This document shows, one piece after another, positions 34,909 to 45,815 of a stretch of DNA of 64,000 bases. Where the stretch lies: positions 127,291,752-127,355,751 of the forward strand of contig CM045762.1 in NCBI GenBank assembly GCA_025200525.1, in the 5' to 3' direction. This DNA is from Camellia lanceoleosa. Lineage: Eukaryota > Streptophyta > Magnoliopsida > Ericales > Theaceae. The position numbers and the translations under genes were made by a program. Each line of letters starts with the position of its first letter. Positions within the stretch are counted from its first letter, which is position 1. The notes below the pieces were generated by a model. That model was given only the letters and a program-made list of their open reading frames with translations, was not told where the DNA came from and ran no database searches.

Positions 34909-35975
34909 TTGATCCAGAATAGCCAGTGTTCCCCCTTTGCTGAGGCAAGACAGATATCTGATCCGTCAGTCACCACTCAAAACAATGGACCTATGATGAC
35001 GCAGAATTCGGAAGAGATTGTGGTTATGACAGCCGCATTAGATCAAGAAATCACTCTGCAAAGTGAGACCAATGTTGACATGCCGCATCCACCCAGGTCA
35101 CCTGCTGCGCACCCGATTTGGACTCCCCAGTTGTATTAGGCTCGTGAACCCACCACATTCGAATTGATGGGGATGATAGGTGACCTCCAGAGGTCTGTAG
35201 CGGATCTCGCCTACAGAATGTCAGCTTCGCCACTAGCTGCACCATATGCCAGGAGTTTTGTACCCCAGGAGCCCCCACTATTGGAACGGATTATGATCGA
35301 ACTTTGCCAGCCGGAGATGGCCTCCAACAATAACAATGACATCCCAACATCAACCCAAACCCTCGATCGGGATGAGGCCAGAGGTAAAGACAAAATGAAG
35401 GTAGATGCCGATCCCATTGAACAACTATTGTGGGCAGTCGAGGCTTTGAAAGCCGGGGGATGAGTAAACAGCAAGTATTCGCAGTTCTGACCAAGACTGT
35501 GGATGATGTTTTCCCCGCTCCAACTGAAGGCAGTACTAGCCAGTTTGAAAATCGGGATAGGCCCCGTCATGACAGAACAGTTCCTTCTGCTCCCAACCTT
35601 GCACCTGGGAAAGATCAGAAAGTCGCTGCGTCTAGCAAGAATTCTCAGCCTTCAAAGTACCTGCCCCGAGGGCGCAGGGTCTTTCACGCTCTCTACGTGC
35701 CTCTGTCCAGGGCACTCCAGATCCTGGCCGAAAGAGGGCACCTTAAACCCTTGGAGCCTCGGCCTCTCCTGAAGAATCTTCCTCCCACACATGATGATGC
35801 CTTGTACTGTGCGTACCACCAGCAAATAGGACATGCTATCGATAATTGTTTCCGCCTCCGTCATTAGGTGCAAGATTTGATCGACAACGAGGTTATCCTC
35901 CCGCCTACCTCAGCCAAGTCCGTTACCACCCAGCTATTGGACTTTGAGGATACTGATACTGTGAGTATGTAATCA
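34909..35975 (+). pseudogene. Tat/Ogre gag, central capsid domain deleted
   Basis: One frame runs from 34909 across a TAG at 35137 to about 35463 and encodes an N-terminal Gag region rich in Pro/Asn/Asp. It ends near the DPIEQLLWAVEAL segment that normally precedes the Retrotrans_gag capsid domain. The reading then shifts frame and goes directly to the Gag C-terminus (from 35465): PLSRALQILAERGHLKPL, then the YCAYHQQIGHAIDNCFRLRH Cys/His motif and, after a TAG at 35865, VQDLIDNEVILP. The whole capsid domain, normally about 200 residues or more, is missing. This fits an internal deletion, so no functional Gag is made. Confidence 0.82.
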
Positions 35976-36439
35976 AGAAATGAACCCCCCTTGCGGGCGG
36001 CGCTTGGTGTATTTTTGGATGTGGCGTCTAGCACGCATTTTTGAGCATCTGCGATTGCTAGTTTTGTAAATTCTGGCTTGGGTATCGAGTCAGTCTTTTG
36101 TTTTGTTTTGAGTCTGTCTCATTGTCGTGAGTCAGTTCTTTTTGCTTTAGGGTCTGTCTTATTGTAGCGAGTCAGTCCCCTTGTATAGAATACCAGGTGA
36201 TTCCGGGGTTGTTGCCTCAAACACCGTTTTGTTTTGTAATTACCCCTTTTGATTTCTTTTTGAGTCTGTCTCTGCTGTGGGGCCAGTTACAACCAGGAAA
36301 TCTAAATGAAACAGCTGCGGCTATCATGTCTCTGTGCTTATTGCTATTTTGAGCTAGTTGTGCCAGAGGATGTGGATTGAACGGTAGTACATTCCACCTG
36401 CTCTTACGTACCCTGAAAATCATTGTAATGACCTTTAGT

Positions 36440-36680
36440 TTTTTTTAAAACTGTTTTTGAACACTGTGGTGATGAAAATGAAGAGGAAGGAATTCCTTAG
36501 GTTTTGCAAAACTTTGATCAAATTGAGAGAAAGTTAGGCGTGCTAAGCCTTTTAATGAATGAAATCATGTTTGTTAACGTGGGTACTGAGAAGGACCCTT
36601 GCTTGATCCTGATTGGTTTCATATTATCTTCAGCGCGAGCAATTTGTCGCTTTCTTAAAAACTTTCAAAAACAAAATGTT
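36440..36680 (+). pseudogene. Relic of Tat pol just upstream of RT
   Basis: A short frame has an acidic segment with a stop (ENEEEEGIP, TAG), then VNVGTEKDPCLILIG and a degraded helical segment. This matches the (I/V)N(L/V)GTE...P region and following IGA-like motif found between protease and RT in Tat polyproteins. RT itself, RNase H and integrase are absent. Identification rests on one short motif, so it is tentative. Confidence 0.5.
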
Positions 36681-36780
36681 TTGCACAGTCCTGTGAGGAC
36701 TTGTACGGAATCGCTCTTAAGATTGTGCAGCCTAGGATCGCTCTCAGCCTCAAGATTCATTCCATTTGTTTTCAAGCCTT

Positions 36781-39235
36781 GACCACAATCCAGACTGTTC
36801 AATGGTCAACCGCCACGTAAGGCCCGCGTGGCTAAATTTGAAGCAGCCCTCGAGCAAGAGGCACCAAAGTCAGATCAAGAGGTCAAACCTCGTCAACGGA
36901 AGCCAGCAAAGCCAGATCAGAAGCACCCCTCGAACTAGGGGCAGCCAAATGTCGGACATGCTCGAACAGCTAAATACAACAGCCATTCTCCTGGATACAG
37001 AGGGGCTTCAATCTCAAAACCATTTGGCATGGACTTGTTACACTTTTACCCTCTGAGAGGCTCGCTGGGCCGAAAACCCGGAAGGGCGACCCAGGCAAAA
37101 GTTAGAGCAAGAAAAAATATATACAAAAAAAAAAAGAAACATACAAAAAAATACAAAAGAAAAAAATATATATGCAAAAAAAGAGAAAAAGAAAAAGAAA
37201 AAGTAAAAGAAGCTCGCAAGGTCGAAAACCCGCATCGGGCACCTTGGCAAAAGTTAGAGCCTAAAAAGTGAAGTTAAAATACCCGAGTGTACCCTAACCG
37301 GAACTACGTAAGGCTTAATTCCCATGTTTGGGATACGTAGGCAACTTCATCCTAAAGTCCAGCCCCCATCACTTTCATAGCATCTCAGTCCGTGTAAGGG
37401 TTTTGATCACCTTTGCCTCCTCTGAATCCGATAGTTTGATTGTGACAACTGGAACCACGCAGTCAACTTCATCCTGAAGTCTAGCCTCCAACGCTGTCAC
37501 AGTGACTGTGTCCATATATTGGTCCTGACCATCATCGTCTTCTCTGTATTCGAGAGTCCGTTTGCAATTATCACCAATGAGGACTAGCTTTCAGTATGCT
37601 ACGGCATCATTCAAACAAGGGGCAACTTTCCATTGCTATAAGTTGCTATGAGTCGCTATTTAAACCAGGGGCAACTTTCCGTTGCCACACACCCCTTTCA
37701 AGGAAGGGGCAATTTTCCATTGCCTCCGATCCGAGGTTGCGCATCTCGAGGGTAGGTTCCGTGCTCGTTGAGCATTAATTGTTTGCAAAAATAGTTTTTG
37801 AAAATTTTTACTGCGGTTGACTATTTTCTCAGAAACTATTTCATTTTCCAAAACTAGACCATTTCTGGCACCCAGAAAGGAAAATTTTCAGTGCTCATAG
37901 CCTGACTTGCATGATTTTCAAATCAAAAATCGAACAAGTATGTTAGTCTAACTCTCATTTTTGGTCAAAACTATTTTAGTAGAAAACCAAAACAAAAATG
38001 GTCAAAGTGATGAACTAGGGGCACAGTCGAGTCAGGTGTTCTGTCTTTTTCCTGTCATCAACATACTTGCCAGAAGGGCACTCTATTCGCCAGAGAAGGC
38101 GCAACTGAAGCTGTCAACAAAGGGCTGAAAGCTCTCAACATACTCCAAATAACGAGGTATGAAGCCAAGTGCGAAGCACAAATTGGGACAGATCAAGATA
38201 CACCATTCCCTGTCTGGAACACCGACTAGACGTCACTGGAAGAAATAGTCGTGAGCCAATAGTGTTGGGCATGAACCCACGACTTCCTATTCATCCATCA
38301 ATCACCCTAGGAAGGGATGAAAAATGAGAGAACAAAGAATAGAGAGGTGTAAGTTGAGAGAAAAGTAAGAAAAAAGGTTTTGAGAGAAAAACCGAGCCTA
38401 AGGGCCGAGTGATGTGAGAATCACAAATAAGAAAGGGTGGGAATAATACCCAGAGAAACTGGCTCCTCGTGCACTGAGAGGTCTTTTGTTTTGTAAACAC
38501 GTCCGTGTGTCGTGTCTGTTGTCTTGTCTAGCCCAACTTTCGTTTTGGGTCTTTTCCAAGCGTGTCTCGTTGTGATTAGGTCGTATGCCTTTTGTTTGAG
38601 TCTTTCTCCGCTGTGTTCAGTTGTAGGCTCAATACCCAGGTTGAAAAACTCTTTTCCAATTTCAAAAATCGCTTATGCTCAAGGTGTTGTGTCATTCTCT
38701 ACACTTGTGCAAACCAAAAGGAGAAAAGGAAAATTTAAGGTTTCTAAGTGTGTTTCAGTCTCAGCCGATTCCGCCTTTATATTCCGTCTTGTCAGATTGG
38801 GCTGTTTGTTCAGGATTTGCCGTGTGCAGAATGGACCGAATGCTGTGTTATGGGATGTATGCAGATTAGTCCTCAGTAGAGTAAGGGTTGTGTGTTCAGG
38901 TTAAGCAGTGGTTTGCTTGGGTTGTTTTACAGTTGGTTGGTTAGTTATTTGATTATTACAGTACAAGTGTTCAATTTTCAGACAACAAATCAATTTCATT
39001 TACATTAAGGTGTAACATGATGCAATACAATGCAAAGTATGAAATATAAAGAAGTAAACACTTTTTCAGACAAAAAGTTTGTTTCATTCCATCATCTTTT
39101 CAAGTACATAAGTTTTGGAAACAAAATCTGCTTGCAGCAGTACAAAATATCCTAGCTACCAACAAAAAGGAAAAAGTACAAAAAAAAGAAGAAAAATAGC
39201 AAAAATCTGTATCAAATGTCAAAGTGGCTCCAGGG
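36781..39235. other. Non-coding interior of the main element
   Basis: No gene was recognised. At 37060-37105 and 37209-37262 a segment containing aaaacccg and ggcaaaagttagagc is duplicated around an A-rich block. A region with aactacgtaaggc...ggatacgtaggcaac (37305-37345) is of the kind common in Tat elements. Three ggggcaa(c/t)ttttccattgc-like words occur at about 37618, 37669 and 37703. ORFs such as 37029-37271 are low-complexity artefacts. Confidence 0.6.
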
Positions 39236-39526
39236 CTATCGGTCTGTCCTAGTCCTCTTCCTGGACGAAGGTCTAGGAGCATCATCAGCACTGTCATCTG
39301 AGCCCGAGTTCGAGCCATCCCCGGTCTCCTCCGACGACGACTCTGCCTCCGCCTCCGCCTCGGACGACTCCTCGTCATCATCATCCGGAACTGGCGCCCG
39401 AGAGCTACTCCCAACGTGAGTACGCCCCGCCTTGGTGCGGGGGAATACTCTGCCCTCTCCATATCCTCCGACAGGGACAAAAGGCCTGGCTGGAACACCT
39501 CCTACAGTGGAAATCTGGAAGGGAGG
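39236..39526 (-). pseudogene. Antisense PMD gene, probable last exon with acidic tail (main element)
   Basis: On the minus strand an acceptor tacttttcag|CCTCCC at 39527 opens a frame encoding a Pro/Gly-rich piece (FVPVGGYGEG). It continues with SSSRAPVPDDDDEES, a long Asp/Glu/Ser run and a basic end RKRTRTDR before the stop at 39236. The acidic then basic end could be a nuclear-type tail. It lies in line with the other exons on the same strand, but a 3.1-kb gypsy LTR has landed in the intron before it. Linkage to the upstream exons is inferred from position and strand. Confidence 0.6.
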
Positions 39527-39628
39527 CTGAAAAGTACAAAAGGCAAATGCATCAGAATGCCGTGAGCAGTTTATCAGTGCAGAATGCAATGTGTGAGTAC
39601 AGTGTATGAATGCTGTGAGCAGTTTATC

Positions 39629-42600
39629 TGTCACACCCCAAAACTCGCCCCTAAAAATTTTGGGCATGACTTATTCAGAAACGGACACTTAGCCTGTTAT
39701 ACATAACATATGGGGCCTGAGCGGAAGTATTATCGATATAAAATAACAAAAACATCATCCGTTAAGCTACCACTACCATGCCAGGACCGTACACATTGCA
39801 TTAGGTACACAATATATATAGAAACATACACCCAAACTTTAGTTACACACTTATAGATTCATACTTAGACCCACAATTGGGCGTGTAACGAAAATATTAA
39901 TGAAAGACAATCAAAGCATAAACCACTAATCTAGTAGCACTTTACAAAATGCACGGGCTTCAGTTAGTGCTTGGACACACAGAAGTTGACAAAAGAGACG
40001 AGCCTTAAGGGTCAGGACTGGACTCCCGGTTGATTACCTACGGAAGCAGACAAAATATAGAATGAGCGAAACTCAGTGAATAATAGTACATAAATAATAT
40101 AATGTTTAACTGGAATAATGAAGTATGTAACTACAGAAGCATGTGAGTAACTACATTCTGTAATTATTTTCAAAACAGTCATGGGTCCAGTTTTCTTAAC
40201 AGAGTGGCTTTAAGCCCAGTAGGTACAGAAGATACAGAACGGCCATAGGCCCAGAAGTAACAGAACGGCTTATCAGCCCAGAAATAACAGAACGGCCTTA
40301 GGCCCAATAAAAATAGAACGGCCTCAGGCCCAATCATAACAGAATGGCCTCAGGCCCAATACTAACAGAACGGCCTCAGGCCCAATAATAGCAGAACTGC
40401 CTCAGGCCCAATAATAATAGAACGTACAAATATGTACGTATATCTTTTCAACATTTCATTTTCATTGAGTTCCAATCATTGCATATGCTAATATCGTAAC
40501 TGACGGAAACAGAATGTTATTAACAGACATTATGTCACCAAACATACATTAAGTCAAACAGAAGTTAATATCCTGTCATAGCATAGCACAACTGGAACAG
40601 TAATAGAAATAACTTCAGTTCCCTTAGAACACCATTATGTAATAATGCACATAAGTTTCCCATGGCGTGACTACAAATTAATACAGATGTCTTGCGTATA
40701 ATTAAATAATAATAACAGTAACAATTATTAAGTGAGGCCACACATATATCATTGCCATATGCTTAATAAGGACAGAATAACCCACATTCTAACGTGAGTC
40801 TCATAATAATGTTAAACATTTGCATGCATGTCATAAGTTCTTAACGACCTCGGGTCTATATGTAACATAACGGAATAATCTCAGTTTCATACAGATACTT
40901 GGTTTAAAGATGAACATAATTCCATTTATTCCTTAAGAAATCACGCAGTTTGCTTATAGATAATAGAGAATTATCATTCATCATTGACAGAACAGAGTCA
41001 TTTAAAGTCATACCGATGTAAGCCAATCTTTCAACGTTCACATTAACTTTCAATCATCATAAATGTTCGTGTAACAAGTTCGTGTAACACTTATAAGAAA
41101 CAGAGCGTTAGTGATATTAATCATCAATGATAAATAAAATGTACATCTTCATACTATTACTCACAGTGCTATAACGGAGTGCTTGTCCTTCCCGTGTTAT
41201 GCCCTACACATGTACATAACTTACACATTAATTCCTTTTCTTTCTTAATTCATTTCCTGCTTTATTTTACTTCGAATGAATTTACAGCTATCTTAAGGAC
41301 ATCAAACACAAATTCCAGAAATACAAGAGGGTTAAGCACGTAAAACAGAGCAAACAATATTTTGCAGCATGAAGTTTTCAAACCTATTTCTCCAACTCAA
41401 TATATATATATATATAAAAGATTACTAGTCTTACAAAACACATTATGGAATTTACACCCATTCATCTTCTATTAAAAGAAAGAAAGGATTTTTATGAACA
41501 TTTCCATGTTCCCCAAAACTCCTTAAATTTCTAGTGTTTTCACCAAAAACCAAACATTTCCCCATCCCCATAAAGAAATCCCATTAAATCATTCTCTTGA
41601 TTTAATAACTAAACAAGTCCACAAATATTTAGTAAAATGATTTGGGATTAAACCCATTTTTGAAAACTCCACATTTTAGGTCACAAAAATCAATATCCAC
41701 ATAGTCAATACCATCCCACATTGTCATCACAATTCAACATAGGCAACATGATTCAACTCAACGTCATTAAATATAATTTACATATTTCAAAAGGAATTCT
41801 TAAATTCCATTTCAACATTCCATAGCCGAATTTATATCATCCACATCATCAACAAATCTTTTCCCCCAATTTCCCTTTTTATTATAACATGATTTACAAT
41901 GCATTTAACAAAGTTCATTCGCAAATTTTAAACATAATTTTCAAACATAAACAAATTCCAATTAAACTTGAACACATATAATTCAACCTACTAATTTCAT
42001 GATTCTACTTTTAATTTGGGCCAAAACATTGATTATCATCAAGAATCAACCTAGGGTTTCTGAGAAATCTACAAATTTCAAATAAAATATTAATCTTCTT
42101 AACCCATCACTTCTCATTCCAAGTTTCCCATTGATTATACATCTAGGGTTCACAATCCATCATTTTAACCCATCAATTTAACTCCCAACATCTCAAATCC
42201 TAAATCCCCAAATTCTCATACTATACACTACATGCTCAAAAATGGAACTTTGTACATTTATACAATGAAAATATCACAAATCTATCTATTGATATAGGTA
42301 TTGGAGAAAACTAGAACCCCTACCTCAAGAATCAAGCAAGGAAAACAAGCTTTGAAAGGAATCCTTCGCAATCCCGAATTCCAATCGGTTGGAAATGTAG
42401 ATCTTCAAGCCTTCTCCATCCTTAATGCAAGAACCATGGTGGATTGTTGAGAAAAGTAGAGGAAATCAAGGTTTTGGGAGCTAGGGTTTCGGACATGGAA
42501 GAGGGGAGAAGAAGAGAGGAAAAGAAAATGCAAGAAATGAGCTCAAAATCACGTTTTTGAGCTGCTACCCCGCACATCGCCGCACGTGCGGTCCTGCTTC

Positions 42601-42790
42601 CAGCACAGATATGAAAACTTCAAACATGCGTAACTCTCTCATCCGGACTCCGTTTTAGGTCGTTCTTGTGCTCAAGTTGAAGCCCCGAAAATAAGCTTTC
42701 CAATGGTTCTAACCTCACATCCAAATTCCAAGTGTAGAAAAAGAAAAGAGCAAAAGAGTGACATCCCCATCATATTACCACCACAATCAA
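39629..42790 (-). repeat. Gypsy LTR (about 3.1 kb) inserted in the antisense gene's intron
   Basis: It starts TGTCACACCCC, the reverse of a common LTR end. Its right part (from about 42320) is clearly homologous to 54940-55490, sharing ctacctcaag, atggtggattgttg, ttttcggacatgga and cataactctctc-like words. It contains a 26-bp tandem array. No internal domains are attached, so it is probably a solo LTR. The right end near 42790 is approximate and no target duplication was identified. Confidence 0.7.
40200..40425. repeat. 26-27 bp tandem repeat, 8-9 copies, inside the LTR
   Basis: Units read cagaacggcctcaggcccaa plus a variable (t)aataata-like tail. Successive aacggcc words are at 40238, 40264, 40290, 40317, 40342, 40369 and 40395. 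The regular spacing shows local tandem duplication. Confidence 0.9.
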
Positions 42791-43334
42791 TACCCCAAAA
42801 TAAAAAAAATATACTAGAAACATATATGAACAATGTTTAATAATGAAGGTGTGTGAATGTGAATCGTCGGTGTGTGATGTATGCGGTCAATGCAAAATGT
42901 GTGTGTGTAGTGTGAGAATAGTGTTGAGTATCGATTTTATCGGTGTATGCAATGATGTAAAGTATGGTGTGTGTGAATGCCATGGCGGTTAGAATTAAAT
43001 GCATGAGAGTGTACAATGTAAAATGTGATGATCGTTATATCGAGTTTAGAATGAGAATAATGGATTATATGATGAATGTATGAAAGATGTGTTGAGTATG
43101 TCAAGTGTTGTGTTGTGCATCGCATTATACTATATGTATTGTTTATGGGGGGGTTGGAGACGGAGAGAGAGAAGAATCAACATCCCCATCATGGAGGCAT
43201 TCAACTCCAAGGACTGCCGGGTGTACTCGGAAGAAGCCTGCAAAAGCACTAGATACATCAGTATTCTGCAGAGTATCAAAGAAATGAAATGAAATGAAAT
43301 GACAATGCAAGATGTGAAATGCAATAATACATAC

Positions 43335-43495
43335 CGGAGGCAAGTCGGGGACACCGACCAACTTGTGATCAGCCAGAGGAGGGGCAAAGGGGATCTGGTA
43401 GGTCGCCCCACCCTGCCTACCGCAGACTGAAGCTCTAGGACGCTCTGCTCCGCTCCACCTCCGCCTCGATTGCTAGTGCCACGGGTCTCTCTCTC
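43335..43495 (-). pseudogene. Antisense PMD gene, exon 5 (main element), frameshifted
   Basis: The minus strand continues from exon 4 in a different frame with GGATYQIPFAPPLADHKLVG and VPDLPP, followed by a donor CCG|GTATGT at 43334. The GC-rich, Pro-rich coding character and clean donor support an exon. The change of frame near 43440-43495, plus the TGA that ends the exon 4 frame, implies an indel or an unrecognised small intron. A further exon fragment (EYTRQSLELNASMMG) probably follows an acceptor tttgcag near 43235. Confidence 0.55.
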
Positions 43496-43825
43496 TCAAC
43501 CCAACGGCCATCGCTCAAAGGACGCATACGTCTGCACGTACTCTCTGTAGTCGCCGATGCCACTGAAGCGGGTCGCCTCCCAGCCGATCGTATAATCGGC
43601 CATCTGCTCGACAGTGAGTCTCTCGGTCTCCCTCATATCCTCAGGAGGGTGAACCGGGACTATCTGCTCTGGTAACCCTAGGGTCTGGCGTAGGAAACGC
43701 TCACCTAGGTACCAAGCCCGACAGACCGGGCCCTCCAGCAGAATCTGAAAACGCGAGGTCTCCTCAGCACCGGCAAATTGGTCCCGAATCGTCGCTGGCA
43801 ACGGAGCCTAAGGCTGCCAGGTGAT
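43496..43825 (-). pseudogene. Antisense PMD gene, exon 4 (main element)
   Basis: An acceptor cattttcag|ATCACC opens a frame with ITWQP, an in-frame TAG (43808-43810), then TIRDQFAGAEETSRFQILLE, VCRAWYLGERFLRQTLGLPE and DYTIGWEATRFSGIGDYREY. This is the C-terminal part of the plant mobile domain family, just after the core. The 330-base exon is in phase with exon 3. Apart from the one stop near its start the frame is open to 43496. Confidence 0.78.
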
Positions 43826-43913
43826 CTGAAAATGAAATACGGTTTGTTATCTACTGTTATTGAAAATGTACAGTGAAAAGCGAAGCTTAAATAAACACTA
43901 AAGATAAACATAC

Positions 43914-44075
43914 CTCCGCGGGGGTGATGGTGTCAAAGTAGCAGCGGAATAAGCTAAATGTCTCCCGAGGCCTCCGCACGCACCTCCCGTCAAAATGCCG
44001 CGAGAATAGGATGACAAGAGGAGTCTCTGTGTCTGGCACTGGGACTAGTCTGGGAAAGTAGGCGTAGACCCACAA
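43914..44075 (-). CDS. Antisense PMD gene, exon 3 (main element)
   Basis: Between acceptor ctctgcag|TTGTGG and donor GCGGAG|GTATGT lies exactly 54 codons, in phase 0 at both ends: LWVYAYFPRLVPVPDTETPL then RRPRETFSLFRCYFDTITPAE. The WAYEYF-like start is the block that follows the PMD core's W-rich helix in family members. The exon is open and its splice sites are intact. Confidence 0.85.
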
Positions 44076-44338
44076 CTGCAGAGCACATACCAGTATGCTT
44101 ATCAGATAAAGTGGAATGCAGAACGAAGCAGAAATAACAGAGCCGTGTATTGTGCGGACAGTGTATTGTGCAGAGTGTACAGTATGAAGCGATGTCTGAT
44201 CGGTGTAAGCAGTATATGTGTACCGTGTGTGCGATATCTGATTAGTGAAAGCAGACTACGATGTGTAAAGGTGTCTGAGAATCTGATCTGAGTATAGATA
44301 GTAGAAAGCAGGAAAGTAAAGCAGAAAAAGAAACGTAC

Positions 44339-45004
44339 CTCCCAAGCATGCCAGTAGCCCCCGAGCAACTGTCCGCTGCCACAAGAAGCCGAGCTCATAT
44401 ATCCATAAAGTGTGGCCAGGGCAGCGCCTCCCCAGTCGTAGTGCAGGATCTGAGTGACATCCACTAGGGCACTGAGCAAGGAGAGGGGCACGGTATTCGC
44501 TCGGCCGGGGAAAATAGTCGTCCCAAGCAAGAACATCAAAAAGCCGCGAGCGTATTGCTCTACCGCCTCCTGGGTCATCGGAGTCTCCTCAGTCAAAGCT
44601 GGCTGGACCCTAAACTGGACTTCGAACCAGGAATATCGGACGAAGCCAGGATGAGCGAGAGGTGGCACCTCGCCAAGCAGATAGACCTGGGCAGCCGTCC
44701 ACTCGTCCATATCAGTGTCGAAGGGGATCGGATCACCCCCTACCTCGATGCCTGTGAGCATCGAGAAATCATAGGGAGTCATCGTCATGTCTCCCGTCGC
44801 AGAAAGATGGAACGAGTCGGTGGTGTCCCACCACCTCTCCGCTAGAGCAGCGAGGAGAGGCCTACTCGTAGTAAGTCTGGACAGCCCTCTGTAGAATGCA
44901 CCAAAACCGGCCTGGTCCACGATGTGGCGGACCGCATTAGGTAGCTCTGCGTACCAATCACGAGCGGCGATGTTCCCATACCCCCGAACGGTATGGGAAT
45001 CTCC
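44339..45004 (-). CDS. Antisense PMD gene, exon 2: plant mobile domain core (main element)
   Basis: This 222-codon, uninterrupted, phase-0 exon runs from acceptor gaaaacag|GGAGAT to donor TGGGAG|GTACGT. It holds the core of the plant mobile domain (PF10536 type): FYRGLSRLTTSRPLLAALAE RWWDTTDSFHL, MTMTPYDFSMLTGIEVGGDP, YARGFLMFLLGTTIFPG, DWGGAALATLYGYM and LLGGYWHAWE. Arabidopsis members MAIN and MAIL1 act in transposon silencing and genome stability. Retroelement-borne members have no established role and are often annotated as serine/threonine phosphatase 7 long-form homologues, without a phosphatase domain. The exon is read opposite to the retroelement. Open reading over 666 bases suggests recent constraint or youth. 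Confidence 0.9.
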
Positions 45005-45077
45005 CTGTTTTCGAACAGACAATTGCGAAGCAATGATAAATATACCAGTTTTGAAAGGCATTCAGAATTCAGGCAAA

Positions 45078-45480
45078 TAGCATGTGTGCATGTTTTCATA
45101 TTCAAACAGATACCGGGTGCCGGTGTGCTCACAGTGAACTACAACGTGTGATGTGTCAACATGTTTGAATGGTTCAGTGCAAATACAGCATGTGTGCATG
45201 TTTTCAGATTCAAACAGATACCGGGTGTCGATGTGCTCACAGTGAACTACAACGTGTGATGTGTCAACGTGTTCGCGTGGTTCAGTACAAATACAGCATT
45301 TGTGCGTATTTTCAGTTTCAAACAGATATCGGGTACTAGTGTGACTGCAACAAACTACAGTGTGTATGCAGCGAAATACAGTGTGTGCCGTGCGTTGAGT
45401 GATTCAGGGTCAGTGCAGTGTGTGCGTACGTGTCAGCGTCAAACAGATATCAGTTGTAAGTTTGTTTGCGATCAACTACA
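45078..45480. repeat. 108-109 bp tandem repeat inside intron 1 of the antisense PMD gene
   Basis: The unit starts agcatgtgtgcatgttttca, then cagataccgggtg, tcacagtgaactacaacgtg. Units begin at 45079, 45187 and 45296, with a decayed fourth. It lies in the intron between exons 1 and 2. Confidence 0.88.
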
Positions 45481-45587
45481 ATGTACATTGCATCAGTGTA
45501 TCTGAGTTAAGCAGTTAAAGAATATAATCAGCTATGGCAGTTTCATATTCTACATTGTGAAAAATAAAACAGAGGAAGGAATGTTAC

Positions 45588-45815
45588 CTCGGAAACGCCG
45601 AAGGACAAATGAGATGTAGGCTCACACAGGAGAAGCTCTGGTGGCATCGCCTTATCAAAGCTCCGAAACTGGCAAAGACCGTCAGGAGGTAGCACATGAA
45701 TCGCCGGCCGGTAGGTCGCCGGGTCGAATGGACGGACACTCAGGAGGAGAAGTTCGACCCCGGGATCCATCTCATGATCCGGGGGAGTCCTGCCCTGTGG
45801 GATGTCGTCCTCCAT
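45588..45815 (-). CDS. Antisense PMD gene, exon 1 (main element)
   Basis: The 76-codon exon starts at the ATG at 45815 (MEDDIPQGR) and ends at donor TCCGAG|GTAACA in phase 0, joining exon 2 in frame. It contains SVRPFDPATYRP and VLPPDG, which are conserved in exon 1 of element 1 (17270-17596). That agreement and the matching start fix the gene model. It precedes the PMD core and has no recognised domain of its own. Confidence 0.82.

Noticed and set aside
37038..37271. ORFs rich in Phe (minus) or Lys (plus)
   Set aside because: They are translations of an A-rich low-complexity block.
40200..40425. Regular short repeats that might suggest a CRISPR array
   Set aside because: Spacers are not unique, units are head-to-tail and the context is a plant LTR.
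39624..42941. TTATC as a target duplication of the LTR in the PMD intron
   Set aside because: The right TTATC (42937) does not follow a plausible LTR end, and the sequence before it looks like native intron.
44842..45132. 96-residue minus-strand ORF overlapping PMD exon 2
   Set aside because: It is in another frame; exon 2 has domain homology, splice sites and phase agreement.
43914..45815. Calling the antisense gene a serine/threonine phosphatase 7
   Set aside because: Only the plant mobile domain is present; no metallophosphatase motifs were seen, so the common database name would mislead.
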